This document shows, piece after piece, positions 42,395 to 52,868 of a stretch of DNA of 64,000 bases. Each line of letters begins with the position of its first letter. Within the stretch, counting starts at the first letter, position 1. The stretch is from Gordonia amicalis NBRC 100051 = JCM 11271. GTDB lineage: Bacteria; Actinomycetota; Actinomycetes; Mycobacteriales; Mycobacteriaceae. The notes under the pieces are model-generated. The model worked only from the letters and a program-made list of their open reading frames with translations. It did not search any database and had not been told where the DNA came from. Made by a program: the position numbers and the translations under genes. The DNA is taken from assembly GCF_000332995.1 (NCBI RefSeq), contig NZ_BANS01000027.1, forward strand, positions 38,259-102,258. The letters are read 5' to 3'.

Positions 42395-45058
42395 GTGACA
42401 TCACTCGACCCCACATCCGCGCCGCCCGAGAACGAGTTGCCGAAATCCTGGGACCCCGCCCAGCACGAGGCGACGCTCTACCAGGGCTGGGTCGATGCCG
42501 GCTACTTCACCGCCGACGCCAAGAGTGACAAGCCCCCGTTCTCCATCGTGATCCCGCCGCCCAACGTCAACGGGTCGCTGCACATGGGTCACGCGTATGA
42601 GCACGTCCTCATGGACGCGTTGTCGCGCCGTCGCCGGATGCAGGGCTACGAGGTGCTGTGGCTGCCCGGCATGGACCACGCGGCGATCGCGATGCAGACG
42701 ATGGTCGAGCGCAAGCTGGCCACCGAGGGCAAAACCCGCGACGACCTGGGCCGCGACGCCTTCATCGAGCGCGTCTGGGCCGAGAAGGCCGAGATCGGCG
42801 GCAACATCGGCGAGCAGATGCGTCGCCTCGGTGACGGCGTGGACTGGTCGCGCGAGCGCTTCACGATGGACGAGGGTCTGTCGCGCGCGGTGCACACCGT
42901 CTTCAAGAAGATGTTCGACGACGGGCTGATCTACCAGGCCGAGCGTCTGGTCAACTGGTCTCCGGTCCTCAAGACCGCGGTCAGTGACATCGAGGTCAGC
43001 TACGCCGACGTCGAGGGTGAACTCGTCAGCTTCCGCTACGGCTCCCTCGACGACTCCGAACCCCACATCGTGGTGGCCACGACGCGTCTGGAGACGATGC
43101 TCGGCGACACCGCGATCGCCGTGCACCCCGACGACGAGCGCTATGCGCATCTGATCGGCACCGAACTGCCACACCCTTTCCTCGATCGGAAGATCCCGGT
43201 CGTCGCCGACGACTACGTCGACCCCGAATTCGGCAGCGGCGCAGTGAAGATCACCCCGGCGCACGACCCCAACGACTTCGCGCTCGGCCAGCGGCACAAC
43301 TTGCCGATGCCGACGATCATGGACGAATCGGCCCGAATCGCCGACACGGGAACGCAATTCGACGGCATGGACCGTTTCGAGGCGCGGGTCAAGGTCCGCG
43401 AGGCCCTCGCCGAGCAGGGGCGCATCGTCAAGGAGGTGCGTCCGTACCTGCACAGCGTCGGACACTCCGAGCGCACCGGTGAGCCGATCGAACCCCGACT
43501 GTCGATGCAGTGGTGGGTCGACGTCTCGTCGCTGGCGCAGGCCGCCGGCGACGCCGTCCGGGACGGGTCCACGGTGATCCACCCGAAGTCGATGGAGCCG
43601 CGCTGGTTCGGCTGGGTCGACGACATGCACGACTGGTGCATCTCGCGTCAGCTGTGGTGGGGACATCGCATCCCGATCTGGTACGGCCCGGACGGCGAGG
43701 TCGTGTGCGTCGGACCCGATGAGGAGGCCCCGGAGGGGTACGTCCAGGAAACCGACGTCCTCGACACCTGGTTCTCCTCGGGCCTGTGGCCGTTCTCCAC
43801 CATGGGCTGGCCGGAGAAGACCGACGACCTCGAGAAGTTCTATCCCACCTCGGTTCTCGTCACCGGATACGACATCCTGTTCTTCTGGGTGGCGCGGATG
43901 ATGATGTTCGGGACCTACGTCGGCAAGGATCTGGGTCCGGGTAACGAGATACCGTTCCACAATTTGTTCCTGCACGGCCTGGTCCGCGACGAGCACGGCC
44001 GCAAGATGTCGAAGTCGAAGGGCAACGGCATCGATCCGCTCGACTGGGTCGAGCGCTTCGGGGCCGACGCGCTGCGCTTCACCCTGGCTCGCGGTGCCAA
44101 CCCGGGCGCGGACATCTCGGTGGGCGAGGATCACGCCCAGTCGTCGCGCAACTTCGCGACCAAGCTGTACAACGCGACCAAGTTCGCGCTGATGAACGGC
44201 GCCAAGGTCGCCGAGCTCCCCGATGCGTCGGCCCTGACCGACGCCGACCGGTGGATTCTCGGCCGTCTCGACGAGGTGCTCGCCGAGGTCGACGCCGGCT
44301 TCGAGTCCTACGAGTTCTCCAAGGCCTGTGAGTCGCTCTATCACTTCGCCTGGGACGAGGTGTGCGACTGGTACCTCGAGCTGGCCAAGGTCCAGTTCGC
44401 CGAGAATGACGAGAAGCGTTCGGAGACAACATCTGTCGTGCTCGGTGCGGTTCTCGAACCGCTGCTGCGCGCGCTGTCGCCGGTGATGCCCTTCGTCACC
44501 GAGGTGCTGTGGAAGACGCTCACCGGGGGCGAATCGCTCGTCATCGCCGAGTGGCCGACCCCGTCGGGACGCGACTGGTCGAGCGATTCGGCGGCTCGCA
44601 TCGCCGATCTGCAGCGCCTCATCACCGAGGTGCGCCGCTTCCGCAGCGACCAGGGACTGCGTCCGGGGCAGCGGGTCGCCGCCCAGTTCGACGGACTGGG
44701 GGAGTCCGGCCTCGAGCCGTTGCTGCCCTACGTGCAGTCGCTGGCGCGTCTCGATGCCGCCGGACCCGGCTTCGGGGCCACCGCGACCATCGAGGTCCGC
44801 CTGTCCGTCGCAACCGTCACCGTCGCCATCGACACCTCCGGAACCGTGGACGTCGAAGCCGAACGGAAGCGTCTCACCAAGGACCTGGCGGTCGCCGAGA
44901 AGGAACTGGCGACCACCTCGGCCAAACTCGGCAACGAGCAGTTCCTGTCCAAGGCTCCCGACCAGGTGGTGAGCAAGATCCGGAACCGCCAGCGGATCGC
45001 CACCGAAGAGGTCGAGCGGCTGAACGCGAAGCTGGCGAGTCTGGCCGGCGGCGCGTGA
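42395..45058 (+). CDS. valS: Valyl-tRNA synthetase
   Basis: About 887 residues. The class I HIGH motif appears as [13 protein letters not shown], and KMSKS is [11 protein letters not shown]. The large CP1 editing domain (residues about 200-380) contains [19 protein letters not shown], which hydrolyses mischarged Thr-tRNA. The C-terminal coiled coil ([19 protein letters not shown], then ATTSAKL) is typical of bacterial ValRS. It attaches Val to tRNA-Val. Leaderless spacing points to GTG 42395; ATG 42386 would add three residues. The stop overlaps folC by GTGA. Confidence 0.95.
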   Translation: MTSLDPTSAPPENELPKSWDPAQHEATLYQGWVDAGYFTADAKSDKPPFSIVIPPPNVNGSLHMGHAYEHVLMDALSRRRRMQGYEVLWLPGMDHAAIAMQTMVERKLATEGKTRDDLGRDAFIERVWAEKAEIGGNIGEQMRRLGDGVDWSRERFTMDEGLSRAVHTVFKKMFDDGLIYQAERLVNWSPVLKTAVSDIEVSYADVEGELVSFRYGSLDDSEPHIVVATTRLETMLGDTAIAVHPDDERYAHLIGTELPHPFLDRKIPVVADDYVDPEFGSGAVKITPAHDPNDFALGQRHNLPMPTIMDESARIADTGTQFDGMDRFEARVKVREALAEQGRIVKEVRPYLHSVGHSERTGEPIEPRLSMQWWVDVSSLAQAAGDAVRDGSTVIHPKSMEPRWFGWVDDMHDWCISRQLWWGHRIPIWYGPDGEVVCVGPDEEAPEGYVQETDVLDTWFSSGLWPFSTMGWPEKTDDLEKFYPTSVLVTGYDILFFWVARMMMFGTYVGKDLGPGNEIPFHNLFLHGLVRDEHGRKMSKSKGNGIDPLDWVERFGADALRFTLARGANPGADISVGEDHAQSSRNFATKLYNATKFALMNGAKVAELPDASALTDADRWILGRLDEVLAEVDAGFESYEFSKACESLYHFAWDEVCDWYLELAKVQFAENDEKRSETTSVVLGAVLEPLLRALSPVMPFVTEVLWKTLTGGESLVIAEWPTPSGRDWSSDSAARIADLQRLITEVRRFRSDQGLRPGQRVAAQFDGLGESGLEPLLPYVQSLARLDAAGPGFGATATIEVRLSVATVTVAIDTSGTVDVEAERKRLTKDLAVAEKELATTSAKLGNEQFLSKAPDQVVSKIRNRQRIATEEVERLNAKLASLAGGA

Positions 45059-46581
45059 GCGACGAGACCGGCTTCCCGGAAGAGGATCCCGCCGTCGTCG
45101 GCGAGGACCCGCTGGGATTGTCGGAGCTGCTCGACGCCGAGGAACGAGCGGCAGACGCCGAGACCGACCGGCCGCCGCTGACCGTCCACGACAGTGCAGA
45201 CGATCTCGCCGAACTCGCCGAGGTCGAGGCCGAACTCGACACCCGCTGGCCCGAGACCAGGATCGAACCGTCGCTGACGCGCATCGCGGCCCTGATGGAC
45301 CTGCTCGGGTCGCCCCAGCACAGCTACCCGGCGATCCACGTCGCGGGTACCAACGGCAAGACGTCGGTGACGCGGATGATCGATGCGCTGATGACCGCTC
45401 TGCACCGCCGGACCGGCCGGATCACGAGCCCGCACCTGCAGCGGGTCACCGAGCGGATCTCGGTCGACGGCAAGCCGATCCGCGCGCGGACCTACATCGA
45501 CACCTACCGCGAGCTCGAGCCGTACATCACGATGGTCGACGACAGCTCGACCGCCGCGGGCGGCCCGCGGATGAGCAAGTTCGAGGTGCTGACCGCGATG
45601 GCCTACGCGGTCTTCGCCGAGGCCCCGGTCGACGTCGCGGTGGTCGAGACCGGCATGGGTGGACGCTGGGACGCCACCAACGTCATCGACGGAATCGTTT
45701 CGGTCATCACGCCGATCGCGATGGACCACGCCGACTACCTCGGCGACACGCTCACCGCCATCGCGGGGGAGAAGGCAGGGATCATCAAACCCGGCGAGCC
45801 CGGCGCACTCGGCGCCGTCGACCCGGTCACGATCATCGCCGAGCAGAGCCCCGAGGTGATGGACGTGCTGCTGCGCGCTGCCGTCGAGGCGGGCACGGTC
45901 GTCGCCCGTCAGGGTTCGGAGTTCGCGGTTCTCGACTCCGCCACCGCCGTCGGCGGCCAGATGCTGAGAATCCAGGGACTCGGCGGCGTCTACGACGAGG
46001 TCTTCCTGCCGTTGCACGGCGCCCACCAGGCCGCCAACGCATCTCTGGCCCTCGCCGCGGTGGAGGCGTTCTTCGGGGCCGGCCCCGATCGCCAGCTCGA
46101 CATCGACGCGATCCGGAGCGGGTTCGCCGCCGTCGGCAACCCCGGACGGCTCGAGCGGCTGCGCAGTGCACCGACGGTCTTCGCCGACGCCGCACACAAC
46201 CCGCACGGTGCGACCGCATTGGCTCAGGCGCTGGCCGAGGAATTCGACTTCCGCCGCCTCATCGGCGTCATCGGAGTGCTCGGCGACAAGGACGCCCGAG
46301 GACTACTCGAGGCTCTCGAGCCCGTGTTCGACGCCGTCGTCATCACCAACAACGGCTCGCCGCGTGCCCTCGACGCCGAGACGCTCGCAGAGTACGCACA
46401 CGAGGTGTTCGGCGAGGAACGGGTCGTCGTCAAGCCGTTCCTGCCCGACGCCGTCGAAGAAGCCATCGCCCTCGCGGAGGACTCCGAAGGTCAGCGTGTC
46501 TCGGGTGCGGGAGTCGTCATCACCGGGTCGGTCGTGACCGCCGGCGCCGCCCGCACCCTGTTCGGTAAGGAACCCTCATGA
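45055..46581 (+). CDS. folC: Folylpolyglutamate synthase / dihydrofolate synthase
   Basis: 508 residues from GTG 45055, overlapping valS by 4 nt. The P-loop [10 protein letters not shown] lies near 95-104; [26 protein letters not shown] and the [10 protein letters not shown]-domain motif are all present. It adds glutamate to dihydropteroate and to folates in the cytoplasm. The first 60 or so residues are acidic ([19 protein letters not shown]) and longer than in E. coli, as in other actinobacteria. The frame open upstream lies inside valS and is a shadow. Its stop overlaps the DUF4233 gene by ATGA. Confidence 0.94.
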   Translation: MSDETGFPEEDPAVVGEDPLGLSELLDAEERAADAETDRPPLTVHDSADDLAELAEVEAELDTRWPETRIEPSLTRIAALMDLLGSPQHSYPAIHVAGTNGKTSVTRMIDALMTALHRRTGRITSPHLQRVTERISVDGKPIRARTYIDTYRELEPYITMVDDSSTAAGGPRMSKFEVLTAMAYAVFAEAPVDVAVVETGMGGRWDATNVIDGIVSVITPIAMDHADYLGDTLTAIAGEKAGIIKPGEPGALGAVDPVTIIAEQSPEVMDVLLRAAVEAGTVVARQGSEFAVLDSATAVGGQMLRIQGLGGVYDEVFLPLHGAHQAANASLALAAVEAFFGAGPDRQLDIDAIRSGFAAVGNPGRLERLRSAPTVFADAAHNPHGATALAQALAEEFDFRRLIGVIGVLGDKDARGLLEALEPVFDAVVITNNGSPRALDAETLAEYAHEVFGEERVVVKPFLPDAVEEAIALAEDSEGQRVSGAGVVITGSVVTAGAARTLFGKEPS

Positions 46582-46967
46582 CCCGGTACACGCCGCCCAC
46601 CAACGACCCGTGGAAGGGCCTGCGCGGGGTGATGGCCGGCACGATGATCCTCGAGGTCATCGTGATCATCCTGGCGTTCCCGATCGTCTGGCGACTCGGC
46701 GGCGGCCTGACCTGGCTGTCCGGCGGCTACCTGACCCTCCTCGTGCTCGCGATGATCGCGGCCGCAGGGATGCAGGGCCGCCCGTACGCGCTGAAGCTCG
46801 ACCTCGGCCTGCAGGTGGCGGTGATCGTCGGTGGCATCTTCCACTGGTCCATCGCCGTCGTCGGTGTGGTCTTCGGATCGGTCTGGCTCTACATCGTCTA
46901 CATCAAGCGAGATGTGGAGAAACGCGTCGAACTGGGCATGCTCCCCGGTCAGGAACCGATCGACTGA
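46578..46967 (+). CDS. DUF4233 membrane protein
   Basis: 129 residues with four hydrophobic helices (about 18-40, 45-64, 76-95 and 97-112) and a short charged C-terminus (KRDVEKRVELG). The family is an actinobacterial membrane protein group always found after folC, function unknown. It overlaps folC by four bases, so its expression is tied to folate synthesis. No catalytic motif is seen. Confidence 0.9.
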   Translation: MTRYTPPTNDPWKGLRGVMAGTMILEVIVIILAFPIVWRLGGGLTWLSGGYLTLLVLAMIAAAGMQGRPYALKLDLGLQVAVIVGGIFHWSIAVVGVVFGSVWLYIVYIKRDVEKRVELGMLPGQEPID

Positions 46968-47171
46968 CGCGCGTTCCACCTGGGGAGTCAACGCTGTCCC
47001 GACGGCGGTTTGGTGGTCGCAAGACCTGTGTCCGGACCGTTATCGGCGAACGGGAGCGGACCGGGAGGGTTGCTGCAACAATGGCGCAAGCCGTGGGGAG
47101 CCGGCGAGTTCCCGCCTGGCTTCATCCCACCGCAACCCGCCATCGTGACGACATCCAACGTGAGGACGTAC

Positions 47172-47648
47172 GTGCAGTTCCTGTTTTCCCGGACCCCCGC
47201 CGGTTCTGATCGCCCCCGCACCTCCGCTCGAATCGGCCGCTCGGCCGGAATGGCCCTCGTCGGTGCGGCGGCATTCGCTCTGACCGCGCCCGCCGTCGCC
47301 TCGGCGGCACCCGCACCAGAGCAGACGCCGCCGGCCCTGGAAGCGTTCGCGGTACCCGAGGCAGGCGCTCCGGTGCCCGTTTCGCAGGGTGAGTTCAGCT
47401 ACCTTGCGACCCACTCCGTCACCAAGCGCGCGGCCGGCATGAAGGCGCCCGAGGCCATCGCGACGTTGCCGGTGCCCGCCCAGTACCGTCCGGCGAATCT
47501 CGCTCTCGCGCAACAATTCGACCTCGCTCTCGCCGGTGCGTTGGCCTCGCCCGGTGGGTGTCTCCAGGTCGTCGTCGACCCGCAGTCGCGGTCGGGCAGC
47601 CTGTTCAACTACGGCTTCTTCCCGGTCGCCGGTGAGTACTGCTCCTGA
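47172..47648 (+). CDS. Secreted protein of unknown function
   Basis: About 158 residues from GTG 47172, which has GAGGA 5 nt upstream. GTG 47160 and codons further up are alternatives without a ribosome site. The signal peptide has an Arg-rich start, the core GMALVGAAAFALTAPAVAS and an Ala-Ser-Ala cleavage site. The mature part contains two Cys (GGCLQVVVD and GEYCS at the end) that could form a disulphide, and a helical middle part (YRPANLALAQQFDLALAGAL). No family is recognised. It lies between DUF4233 and ndk on the same strand. Confidence 0.7.
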   Translation: MQFLFSRTPAGSDRPRTSARIGRSAGMALVGAAAFALTAPAVASAAPAPEQTPPALEAFAVPEAGAPVPVSQGEFSYLATHSVTKRAAGMKAPEAIATLPVPAQYRPANLALAQQFDLALAGALASPGGCLQVVVDPQSRSGSLFNYGFFPVAGEYCS

Positions 47649-47673
47649 CCGTCGGAATCCGGTCGCCGGTCGT

Positions 47674-47679
47674 TAAGGT
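47674..47679 (+). promoter_or_regulatory. -10 element of ndk, leaderless spacing
   Basis: TAAGGT with a 7-base gap to GTG 47687. The same AAGG could instead serve as a ribosome site, so leaderless transcription is only one reading. Confidence 0.45.
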
Positions 47680-47686
47680 GTGAGTC

Positions 47687-48103
47687 GTGACTGAACGCAC
47701 TCTCGTACTCATCAAGCCGGACGGCGTCCAACGCTTGCTCGTCGGCGACATCATCAGCCGCATCGAGCGCAAGGGGCTCACTCTTGTGGCTCTCGAGCTC
47801 AAGACCGCAAGCGACGAGGTCGCCCGCGGCCACTACGCGGAACACGAGGGCAAGCCCTTCTACCCCTCGTTGCTGGAGTTCATCACCTCCGGCCCGCTGG
47901 TCGCGGCCGTCCTCGAGGGGCCGCGCGCCGTCGCGGCCTTCCGGCAGATCGCCGGCGGCACCGATCCCGTCGAGAAGGCGGTGCCCGGCACCATCCGCGC
48001 GGACTACGCCCTGAACACCCAGTACAACCTGGTCCACGGCTCGGACTCGCCGGAATCGGCCGAGCGTGAGATCGCTCTCTGGTTCCCCGAACTCGCAGGC
48101 TGA
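47687..48103 (+). CDS. ndk: Nucleoside diphosphate kinase
   Basis: 138 residues from GTG 47687. LIKPDGVQR is the N-terminal signature, and the phosphorylated His117 lies in [12 protein letters not shown]. It transfers the gamma phosphate among nucleoside triphosphates in the cytoplasm. Length is normal. It precedes rne, the same order as Rv2445c-Rv2444c. Confidence 0.96.
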   Translation: MTERTLVLIKPDGVQRLLVGDIISRIERKGLTLVALELKTASDEVARGHYAEHEGKPFYPSLLEFITSGPLVAAVLEGPRAVAAFRQIAGGTDPVEKAVPGTIRADYALNTQYNLVHGSDSPESAEREIALWFPELAG

Positions 48104-48528
48104 CCGGGGTTCCCTCGGTTCGACGCGCGGCTCAAACGCGCATACTTTGCGGTCATCCGACCACCGTGTGGGATACTTGCAGGGTTATCGTCGGCACACT
48201 TTGCCGACGATGGCCGGATGACGCGCCCTGGTTCGGCGCGTCTCGGTGCGGTAGGTCCGCATCGCGACGCCCACAACCACAGCTGATCCCGCCGAGGTTC
48301 GTACTGCTGCCAGCAGCCGAACACTCAGGCTCTGCCCTGTGCCCGGTGGCGTGGAAGGCGCCCGGGATGCGGTCATCGACACAGCAAGAGCGTTCTCTGC
48401 TGAACCGACTCTCGGATCAGCGTGATGACGCGGAGACCACACAACACCGGTCATACGTGACCGGGACACAGAGCAGACCCTCGCGTGGCCGCGTCAGCCC
48501 GACGCGCCCGGGGGTTCGAGGAGACTGA
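48104..48528 (+). promoter_or_regulatory. Long structured leader region of rne
   Basis: A 425-base stretch with no gene. A candidate -10 (gatact in gtgggatacttg, near 48170) is followed by two consecutive stable hairpins: an 8-bp stem with 5-nt loop at 48189-48209, and an 8-bp stem with 7-nt loop at 48220-48242. A long untranslated leader would then reach GTG 48529. In E. coli, RNase E controls its own mRNA through its leader; a similar feedback here is possible but not shown. The last 100 bases are purine-rich. Confidence 0.45.
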
Positions 48529-51500
48529 GTGACCGACAACGGGTCACCGGCTGACGCGAACGCAGCGTCAGAACCGGTGGAAGAATTTCCCAGCAAACTT
48601 CGTGTGCACGCACTGGCCCGCTTCCTGGGCCTGACGAGTCGGCAGGTGCTGGCGCACCTGGCCAATCTCGGGGTGCAGACGCGCAGCCCGCAATCCAGCG
48701 TCGACCGTGAGTTGGCGCAGGCCGTGGCCGAACGGGTGCGGGCCAACGTGGAGGCGGACGAGGCGGTGACGCCGGTCCCGGCCGAAGAGGCCACCCCCGA
48801 GGCGCCGCAGGTCGAAGAACCGGCCCCCGAGGCCCCGAAGGTCGAAGAGGCCACCCTTGAGGCCCCGACGGTCGAAGAGCCGGCCGTCGAGGTTCCGAAG
48901 GTCGAGGAGCCGCCGAGTCTGTTCTCGGCCGCGGCTACCCGCTACGACGAGCCGGTCGCCGCGCAGGCCGCCGAGGACGACACGTCCTTCGGCACCCAGC
49001 CGCTGTTCCTCCAGCCACAGGCGCCCGCCGAGAAGCCGAAGACCGCACGTGCGGCGAAGCAGGCCGAGAAGCCGGCGCAGCCCGAGAAGCCGGCGCAGCC
49101 CGAGAAGCCAGCGCAGCCCGAGAAGTCAGAGCAGCCCGACAAGCCGGCGAAAGCCGAGAAGAAGGCGCCGCCGACCGGCGCACCTTCTGCCGACACCTCC
49201 GCTGACGACCAGGCTCCCGAAGAGGACGCCGACGAGACCGACACCGACAGCACCGACGCCGACGACTCGGGTTCGGGTCGTAGCCGTCGTCGCCGTCGCG
49301 GACGTCGTGGTCGTGGTCGCGGCCGCGGTGACCAGGGCGAGTCCGGCGATTCGTCGGATGACACCGAGTCGGACGAGACCGGTGACCGCGCCGAGGACTC
49401 GGCAACCGACTCCGAGTCGACGGCCGACGAGTCCGGCGACGAGAAGAAGACGGATGAGTCGCAGTCCGAGGAGTCTGCCGCCGGTGATGGCGAGCCGACC
49501 GGACGCCGACGTCGTCGCAGCCGGCGGTCAGCCGGAGAGAACTCGGAGGAGGCCGATCAGAAGGAGGCCGCTTCCGCGGATGTGTCGGAGGGCGACTCCT
49601 CGACGGCCACCGATTCCGGTGACGACACCGAGTCGGACGACGGTGAAGGCGACGACTCGGATGAGGCGTCCTCGACCCGCCGTCGGCGTCGCCGCCGTCG
49701 GCGCAAGGGCGGGGGGGAGCCCGACGAGGGTTCGCCGGACGATCCGCCGAACACGGTGGTCCACGAACGCGAGCCCCGGAGCAAGCGTGCGCGCGACGAG
49801 GTGCAGGGCATCTCCGGTTCGACCCGGCTCGAGGCCAAGCGTCAGCGCCGTCGCGACGGACGCGACGCGGGCCGTCGACGCCCGCCGATCCTGACCGAGT
49901 CGGAGTTCCTCGCCCGTCGCGAGGCCGTCGACCGCGTGATGGTGGTGCGCGAGCGCAGCGCCAACAGCAGCATCTCCGACGGCGACGGCCACGAGCTCGC
50001 CGCGGTGGAGGACTACACCCAGGTCGCGGTGCTCGAGGACGGCGTCCTCGTCGAGCACTTCGTCACCACGGCGACGTCGTCGTCGATGGTGGGCAACATC
50101 TACCTCGGCCGCGTGCAGAACGTGCTTCCCGGCATGGAGGCGGCTTTCGTCGACATCGGCCGCGGCCGCAACGGTGTGCTGTACGCCGGCGAGGTCAACT
50201 GGGATGCTGCCGGACTCGACGGCGGCTCGCGGAAGATCGAGCAGGCGCTCAAGCCCGGCGACAACGTGCTGGTGCAGGTCAGCAAGGACCCGGTGGGACA
50301 CAAGGGCGCCCGCCTGACCACGCAGATCTCGCTGGCCGGCCGGTACCTCGTCTACGTGCCGGGCGGGTCGTCGACCGGTATCAGCCGCAAGCTGCCCGAC
50401 GTCGAGCGCAAGCGTCTCAAGCAGATCCTGGCGAAGCTCGTGCCCGACGAGGCCGGGGTGATCATCCGCACCGCCTCGGAAGGCGTCAGTGCCGAGGAGC
50501 TCGGTGCCGACATCGCTCGTCTCGAATCGCAGTGGAAGTCGATCGAGGAATCGGTCGCGCAGGCCAAGAAGGGTGGCTCGTCGGCTCCGCGTGCGCTGTA
50601 CGAGGAGCCCGATCTGCTGGTTCGCGTGGTGCGTGACCTGTTCAACGAAGACTTCAAGAAGCTCGTCGTGGAGGGCGACAAGGCGTGGAACCTCGTCGAG
50701 GGTTACGTCAGTTCCGTCGCACCCGACCTCATGGAGCGGGTCGAGCAGTTCAGCAAGCCGCACGCCGATGCACCCGACTCGTTCGTGGTCCATCGCATCG
50801 ACGAGCAACTGGCAAAGGCGCTCGACCGCAAGGTGTGGCTGCCGTCGGGCGGCACGCTGATCATCGAGCACACCGAGGCCATGACGGTCGTCGACGTCAA
50901 CACCGGCAAGTTCACCGGTTCGGGGGGCAACCTCGAGGAGACGGTCACCCGCAACAACCTCGAGGCGGCCGAGGAGATCGTGCGGCAGATGCGCCTGCGC
51001 GACATCGGCGGCATGATCATCGTCGACTTCATCGACATGGTCCTCGAGTCCAACCGTGACCTGGTGCTGCGTCGCCTCACCGAGGCCCTGGCTCGGGACC
51101 GAACCCGCCACCAGGTGTCGGAGGTGACCTCGCTCGGCCTGGTGCAGATGACCCGCAAGCGTCTCGGAACCGGTCTGCTCGAGGCGTTCTCGACCCCGTG
51201 CTCGACGTGCGGCGGTCGCGGCCTGATCGTGCACACCAACCCGGTCGAGGTGCGCGGCGACGACTCGGCGCGTTCGGAGAGCGCCGGTCCCAAGCGTTCG
51301 CGCCGCGGCAAGAAGAAGTCGGAGGCACCCGCCGAGACCAAGCCGGCGCCGCAGCCGGCACACAAGCCCGCTGCCGAACACCCGTTGTTCCGGGCCATGG
51401 CCGCACACAACCACGACGACGAGCACCCCGAGGGCGAGTACCACGAGGGTGATCACACCGAGGGCGCGCCCGAGGAGTCGACCGCCGCCGGCGCCCCAGT

Positions 51501-51879
51501 GGCGACGGAAGCGACCGAGACGAAGGCGCCGTCCGAGAAGCCGGAGAAGCCCGAGCCGGTGGCCGAGACCGTGTCGGAACCGGACACCGCGGAACCGGAA
51601 GCGGCGGAAGCGGAGCCGGTGAAGGTCGAGGAACCGGTCGTGTCGACCGACGGGCAGGCTCCCGCGGTGGCCAAGCGCCGCCGCCGGGTGGTCCGGCGCC
51701 CGGCGCAGACGACCACCGCACCGGAGAACGTGGTGATGACGGCCGTCGACGCGGCACCGGAGGCGCCCAAGACGACCTTCGGTCCGGTCTCCACCGGGGA
51801 GTCCGTGGTCGCGGTCCGCCGGCGCCCGCGGAAGCGCACGGCGGGCCGGCCCGCCGGACCGCCGCCGACCGACAGCTGA
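48529..51879 (+). CDS. rne: Ribonuclease E/G with long acidic-basic low-complexity arms
   Basis: 1116 residues. The catalytic core occupies about 470-910: the S1 domain (MEAAFVDIGRGRNGVLYAGE), the DNase I-like site with Asp789 (VVDVNTGKF) and Asp834 (VDFIDM), and the Zn-link CSTCGGRG. It starts mRNA decay and processes rRNA in the cytoplasm. The N-terminal arm of about 460 residues is unusual for E. coli but normal in actinobacteria. It holds a helix-turn-helix start (FLGLTSRQVLAHLANLG), repeats of EEPAPEAPK and of KPAQPE, and alternating Asp/Glu-rich and Arg-rich blocks. The C-terminal arm is again Glu/Pro-rich. GTG 48529 is the best start. Confidence 0.93.
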   Translation: MTDNGSPADANAASEPVEEFPSKLRVHALARFLGLTSRQVLAHLANLGVQTRSPQSSVDRELAQAVAERVRANVEADEAVTPVPAEEATPEAPQVEEPAPEAPKVEEATLEAPTVEEPAVEVPKVEEPPSLFSAAATRYDEPVAAQAAEDDTSFGTQPLFLQPQAPAEKPKTARAAKQAEKPAQPEKPAQPEKPAQPEKSEQPDKPAKAEKKAPPTGAPSADTSADDQAPEEDADETDTDSTDADDSGSGRSRRRRRGRRGRGRGRGDQGESGDSSDDTESDETGDRAEDSATDSESTADESGDEKKTDESQSEESAAGDGEPTGRRRRRSRRSAGENSEEADQKEAASADVSEGDSSTATDSGDDTESDDGEGDDSDEASSTRRRRRRRRRKGGGEPDEGSPDDPPNTVVHEREPRSKRARDEVQGISGSTRLEAKRQRRRDGRDAGRRRPPILTESEFLARREAVDRVMVVRERSANSSISDGDGHELAAVEDYTQVAVLEDGVLVEHFVTTATSSSMVGNIYLGRVQNVLPGMEAAFVDIGRGRNGVLYAGEVNWDAAGLDGGSRKIEQALKPGDNVLVQVSKDPVGHKGARLTTQISLAGRYLVYVPGGSSTGISRKLPDVERKRLKQILAKLVPDEAGVIIRTASEGVSAEELGADIARLESQWKSIEESVAQAKKGGSSAPRALYEEPDLLVRVVRDLFNEDFKKLVVEGDKAWNLVEGYVSSVAPDLMERVEQFSKPHADAPDSFVVHRIDEQLAKALDRKVWLPSGGTLIIEHTEAMTVVDVNTGKFTGSGGNLEETVTRNNLEAAEEIVRQMRLRDIGGMIIVDFIDMVLESNRDLVLRRLTEALARDRTRHQVSEVTSLGLVQMTRKRLGTGLLEAFSTPCSTCGGRGLIVHTNPVEVRGDDSARSESAGPKRSRRGKKKSEAPAETKPAPQPAHKPAAEHPLFRAMAAHNHDDEHPEGEYHEGDHTEGAPEESTAAGAPVATEATETKAPSEKPEKPEPVAETVSEPDTAEPEAAEAEPVKVEEPVVSTDGQAPAVAKRRRRVVRRPAQTTTAPENVVMTAVDAAPEAPKTTFGPVSTGESVVAVRRRPRKRTAGRPAGPPPTDS

Positions 51880-51908
51880 TCGCCGAGGGACGGGCCGGCG
51901 GGGCTGGT

Positions 51909-51938
51909 TTGACCCGGCCACCGCCGTTCCCGTAACCT
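51909..51938 (+). promoter_or_regulatory. Sigma-A-type promoter of rplU-rpmA-obg
   Basis: TTGACC at 51909-51914 and TAACCT at 51933-51938 are separated by 18 bases. A leader of about 215 bases would lie between the start site and rplU. I see no clear L21-type leader fold but did not model it. Confidence 0.5.
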
Positions 51939-52158
51939 TGGAAAGTCGCCTCCCGCGGAGGGTCTGCGCTGTTCTGCGTGCCACGTGCACCGGCGGCGGC
52001 GCGAATCCCGTGGCAGGCCCTCTGGTGTGATCTGCAGCCACTCCCGGTCAGCTGACTGGGTCGACTGCGGCCCGCGCCGGGATGCACTACACGAACGCCT
52101 TCGAGAGCGCCTCGGCGCTGGCGAGGGCCCGACCAGACGAGTAAGAGGAAGAACTTCG

Positions 52159-52470
52159 ATGGCAACGTACGCGATCGTCAAGACCGGCGGTAAGCAGTAC
52201 AAGGTCGCTGAGGGCGACATTGTCAAGGTCGAGAAGATCGACGAGAAGGTCGGCTCCACGGTGAGCCTGCCGGTCGCGTTGGTCGTCGACGGCTCGACCC
52301 TGACCACCGACGCCGACAAGCTGGCCAAGATCTCGGTCACCGGCGAGGTCGTGGAGCACGTCAAGGGCCCCAAGATCCGCATCCACAAGTTCAAGAACAA
52401 GACCGGCTACCACAAGCGCCAGGGTCACCGTCAGAAGCTGACGCTCCTGAAGGTCACCGGGATCAAGTAG
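52159..52470 (+). CDS. rplU: 50S ribosomal protein L21
   Basis: 103 residues from ATG 52159 with an AGAGGAAG ribosome site. [12 protein letters not shown] at the start and [15 protein letters not shown] near the end (the rRNA-binding loop) are the L21 signature. It binds 23S rRNA, near L20 in bacteria. The upstream open frame has no family features. It is followed by rpmA at 38 bases. Confidence 0.97.
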   Translation: MATYAIVKTGGKQYKVAEGDIVKVEKIDEKVGSTVSLPVALVVDGSTLTTDADKLAKISVTGEVVEHVKGPKIRIHKFKNKTGYHKRQGHRQKLTLLKVTGIK

Positions 52471-52508
52471 TTCGACCAGCTTCGCGAAGACCTCAGGAGG
52501 ACTGACAC

Positions 52509-52772
52509 ATGGCACATAAGAAGGGCGCATCGAGCTCGCGCAACGGTCGCGATTCCAATGCCCAGCGACTCGGGGTGAAGCGCTTCGGCGGCCAGCAGGT
52601 GAGCGCGGGAGAGATCCTGGTTCGTCAGCGCGGCACCAAGTTCCACCCCGGCGTGAACGTCGGTCGCGGTGGCGACGACACCCTGTTCGCGCTCGCCGCA
52701 GGCGCGGTGGAGTTCGGCAGCAAGCGTGGCCGCAAGACGGTCAACATCGTCCCGGAAACCGCTCAGGTCTGA
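52509..52772 (+). CDS. rpmA: 50S ribosomal protein L27
   Basis: 87 residues. [20 protein letters not shown] and [20 protein letters not shown] match L27, whose N-terminus reaches the peptidyl transferase centre. Unlike Firmicutes L27 there is no cleavable extension: Met is followed directly by AHKKG. A CAGGAGG ribosome site precedes it. A terminator follows at 52804. Confidence 0.97.
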   Translation: MAHKKGASSSRNGRDSNAQRLGVKRFGGQQVSAGEILVRQRGTKFHPGVNVGRGGDDTLFALAAGAVEFGSKRGRKTVNIVPETAQV

Positions 52773-52803
52773 CCCGAGCTATCCGGCACGACAAGCCTTT
52801 TCG

Positions 52804-52850
52804 CAGGGCGGGCAGGGTCATCACGTACCCGGCCCGCCCTGTTCTTTTTT
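52804..52850 (+). terminator. Rho-independent terminator of rplU-rpmA
   Basis: A 15-bp stem with one mismatch (arms 52804-52818 and 52827-52841) followed by ttctttttt (52842-52850), a clear T-tract and the only one in this window. Confidence 0.88.
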
Positions 52851-52868
52851 GGATGGAAGAAGGATTCG

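Noticed and set aside
42401..44344. 647-residue minus-strand frame within valS
   Set aside because: An antisense shadow of the synthetase coding frame, rich in Arg, His, Val and Asp and without a domain.
49066..49150. Short direct repeats considered as a CRISPR array
   Set aside because: The units are in-frame codon repeats (KPAQPE) inside rne, contiguous and without spacers.
49528..52041. 837-residue minus-strand frame opposite rne
   Set aside because: The rne frame has the S1 domain, catalytic Asp residues and Zn-link; the reverse has only low-complexity sequence.
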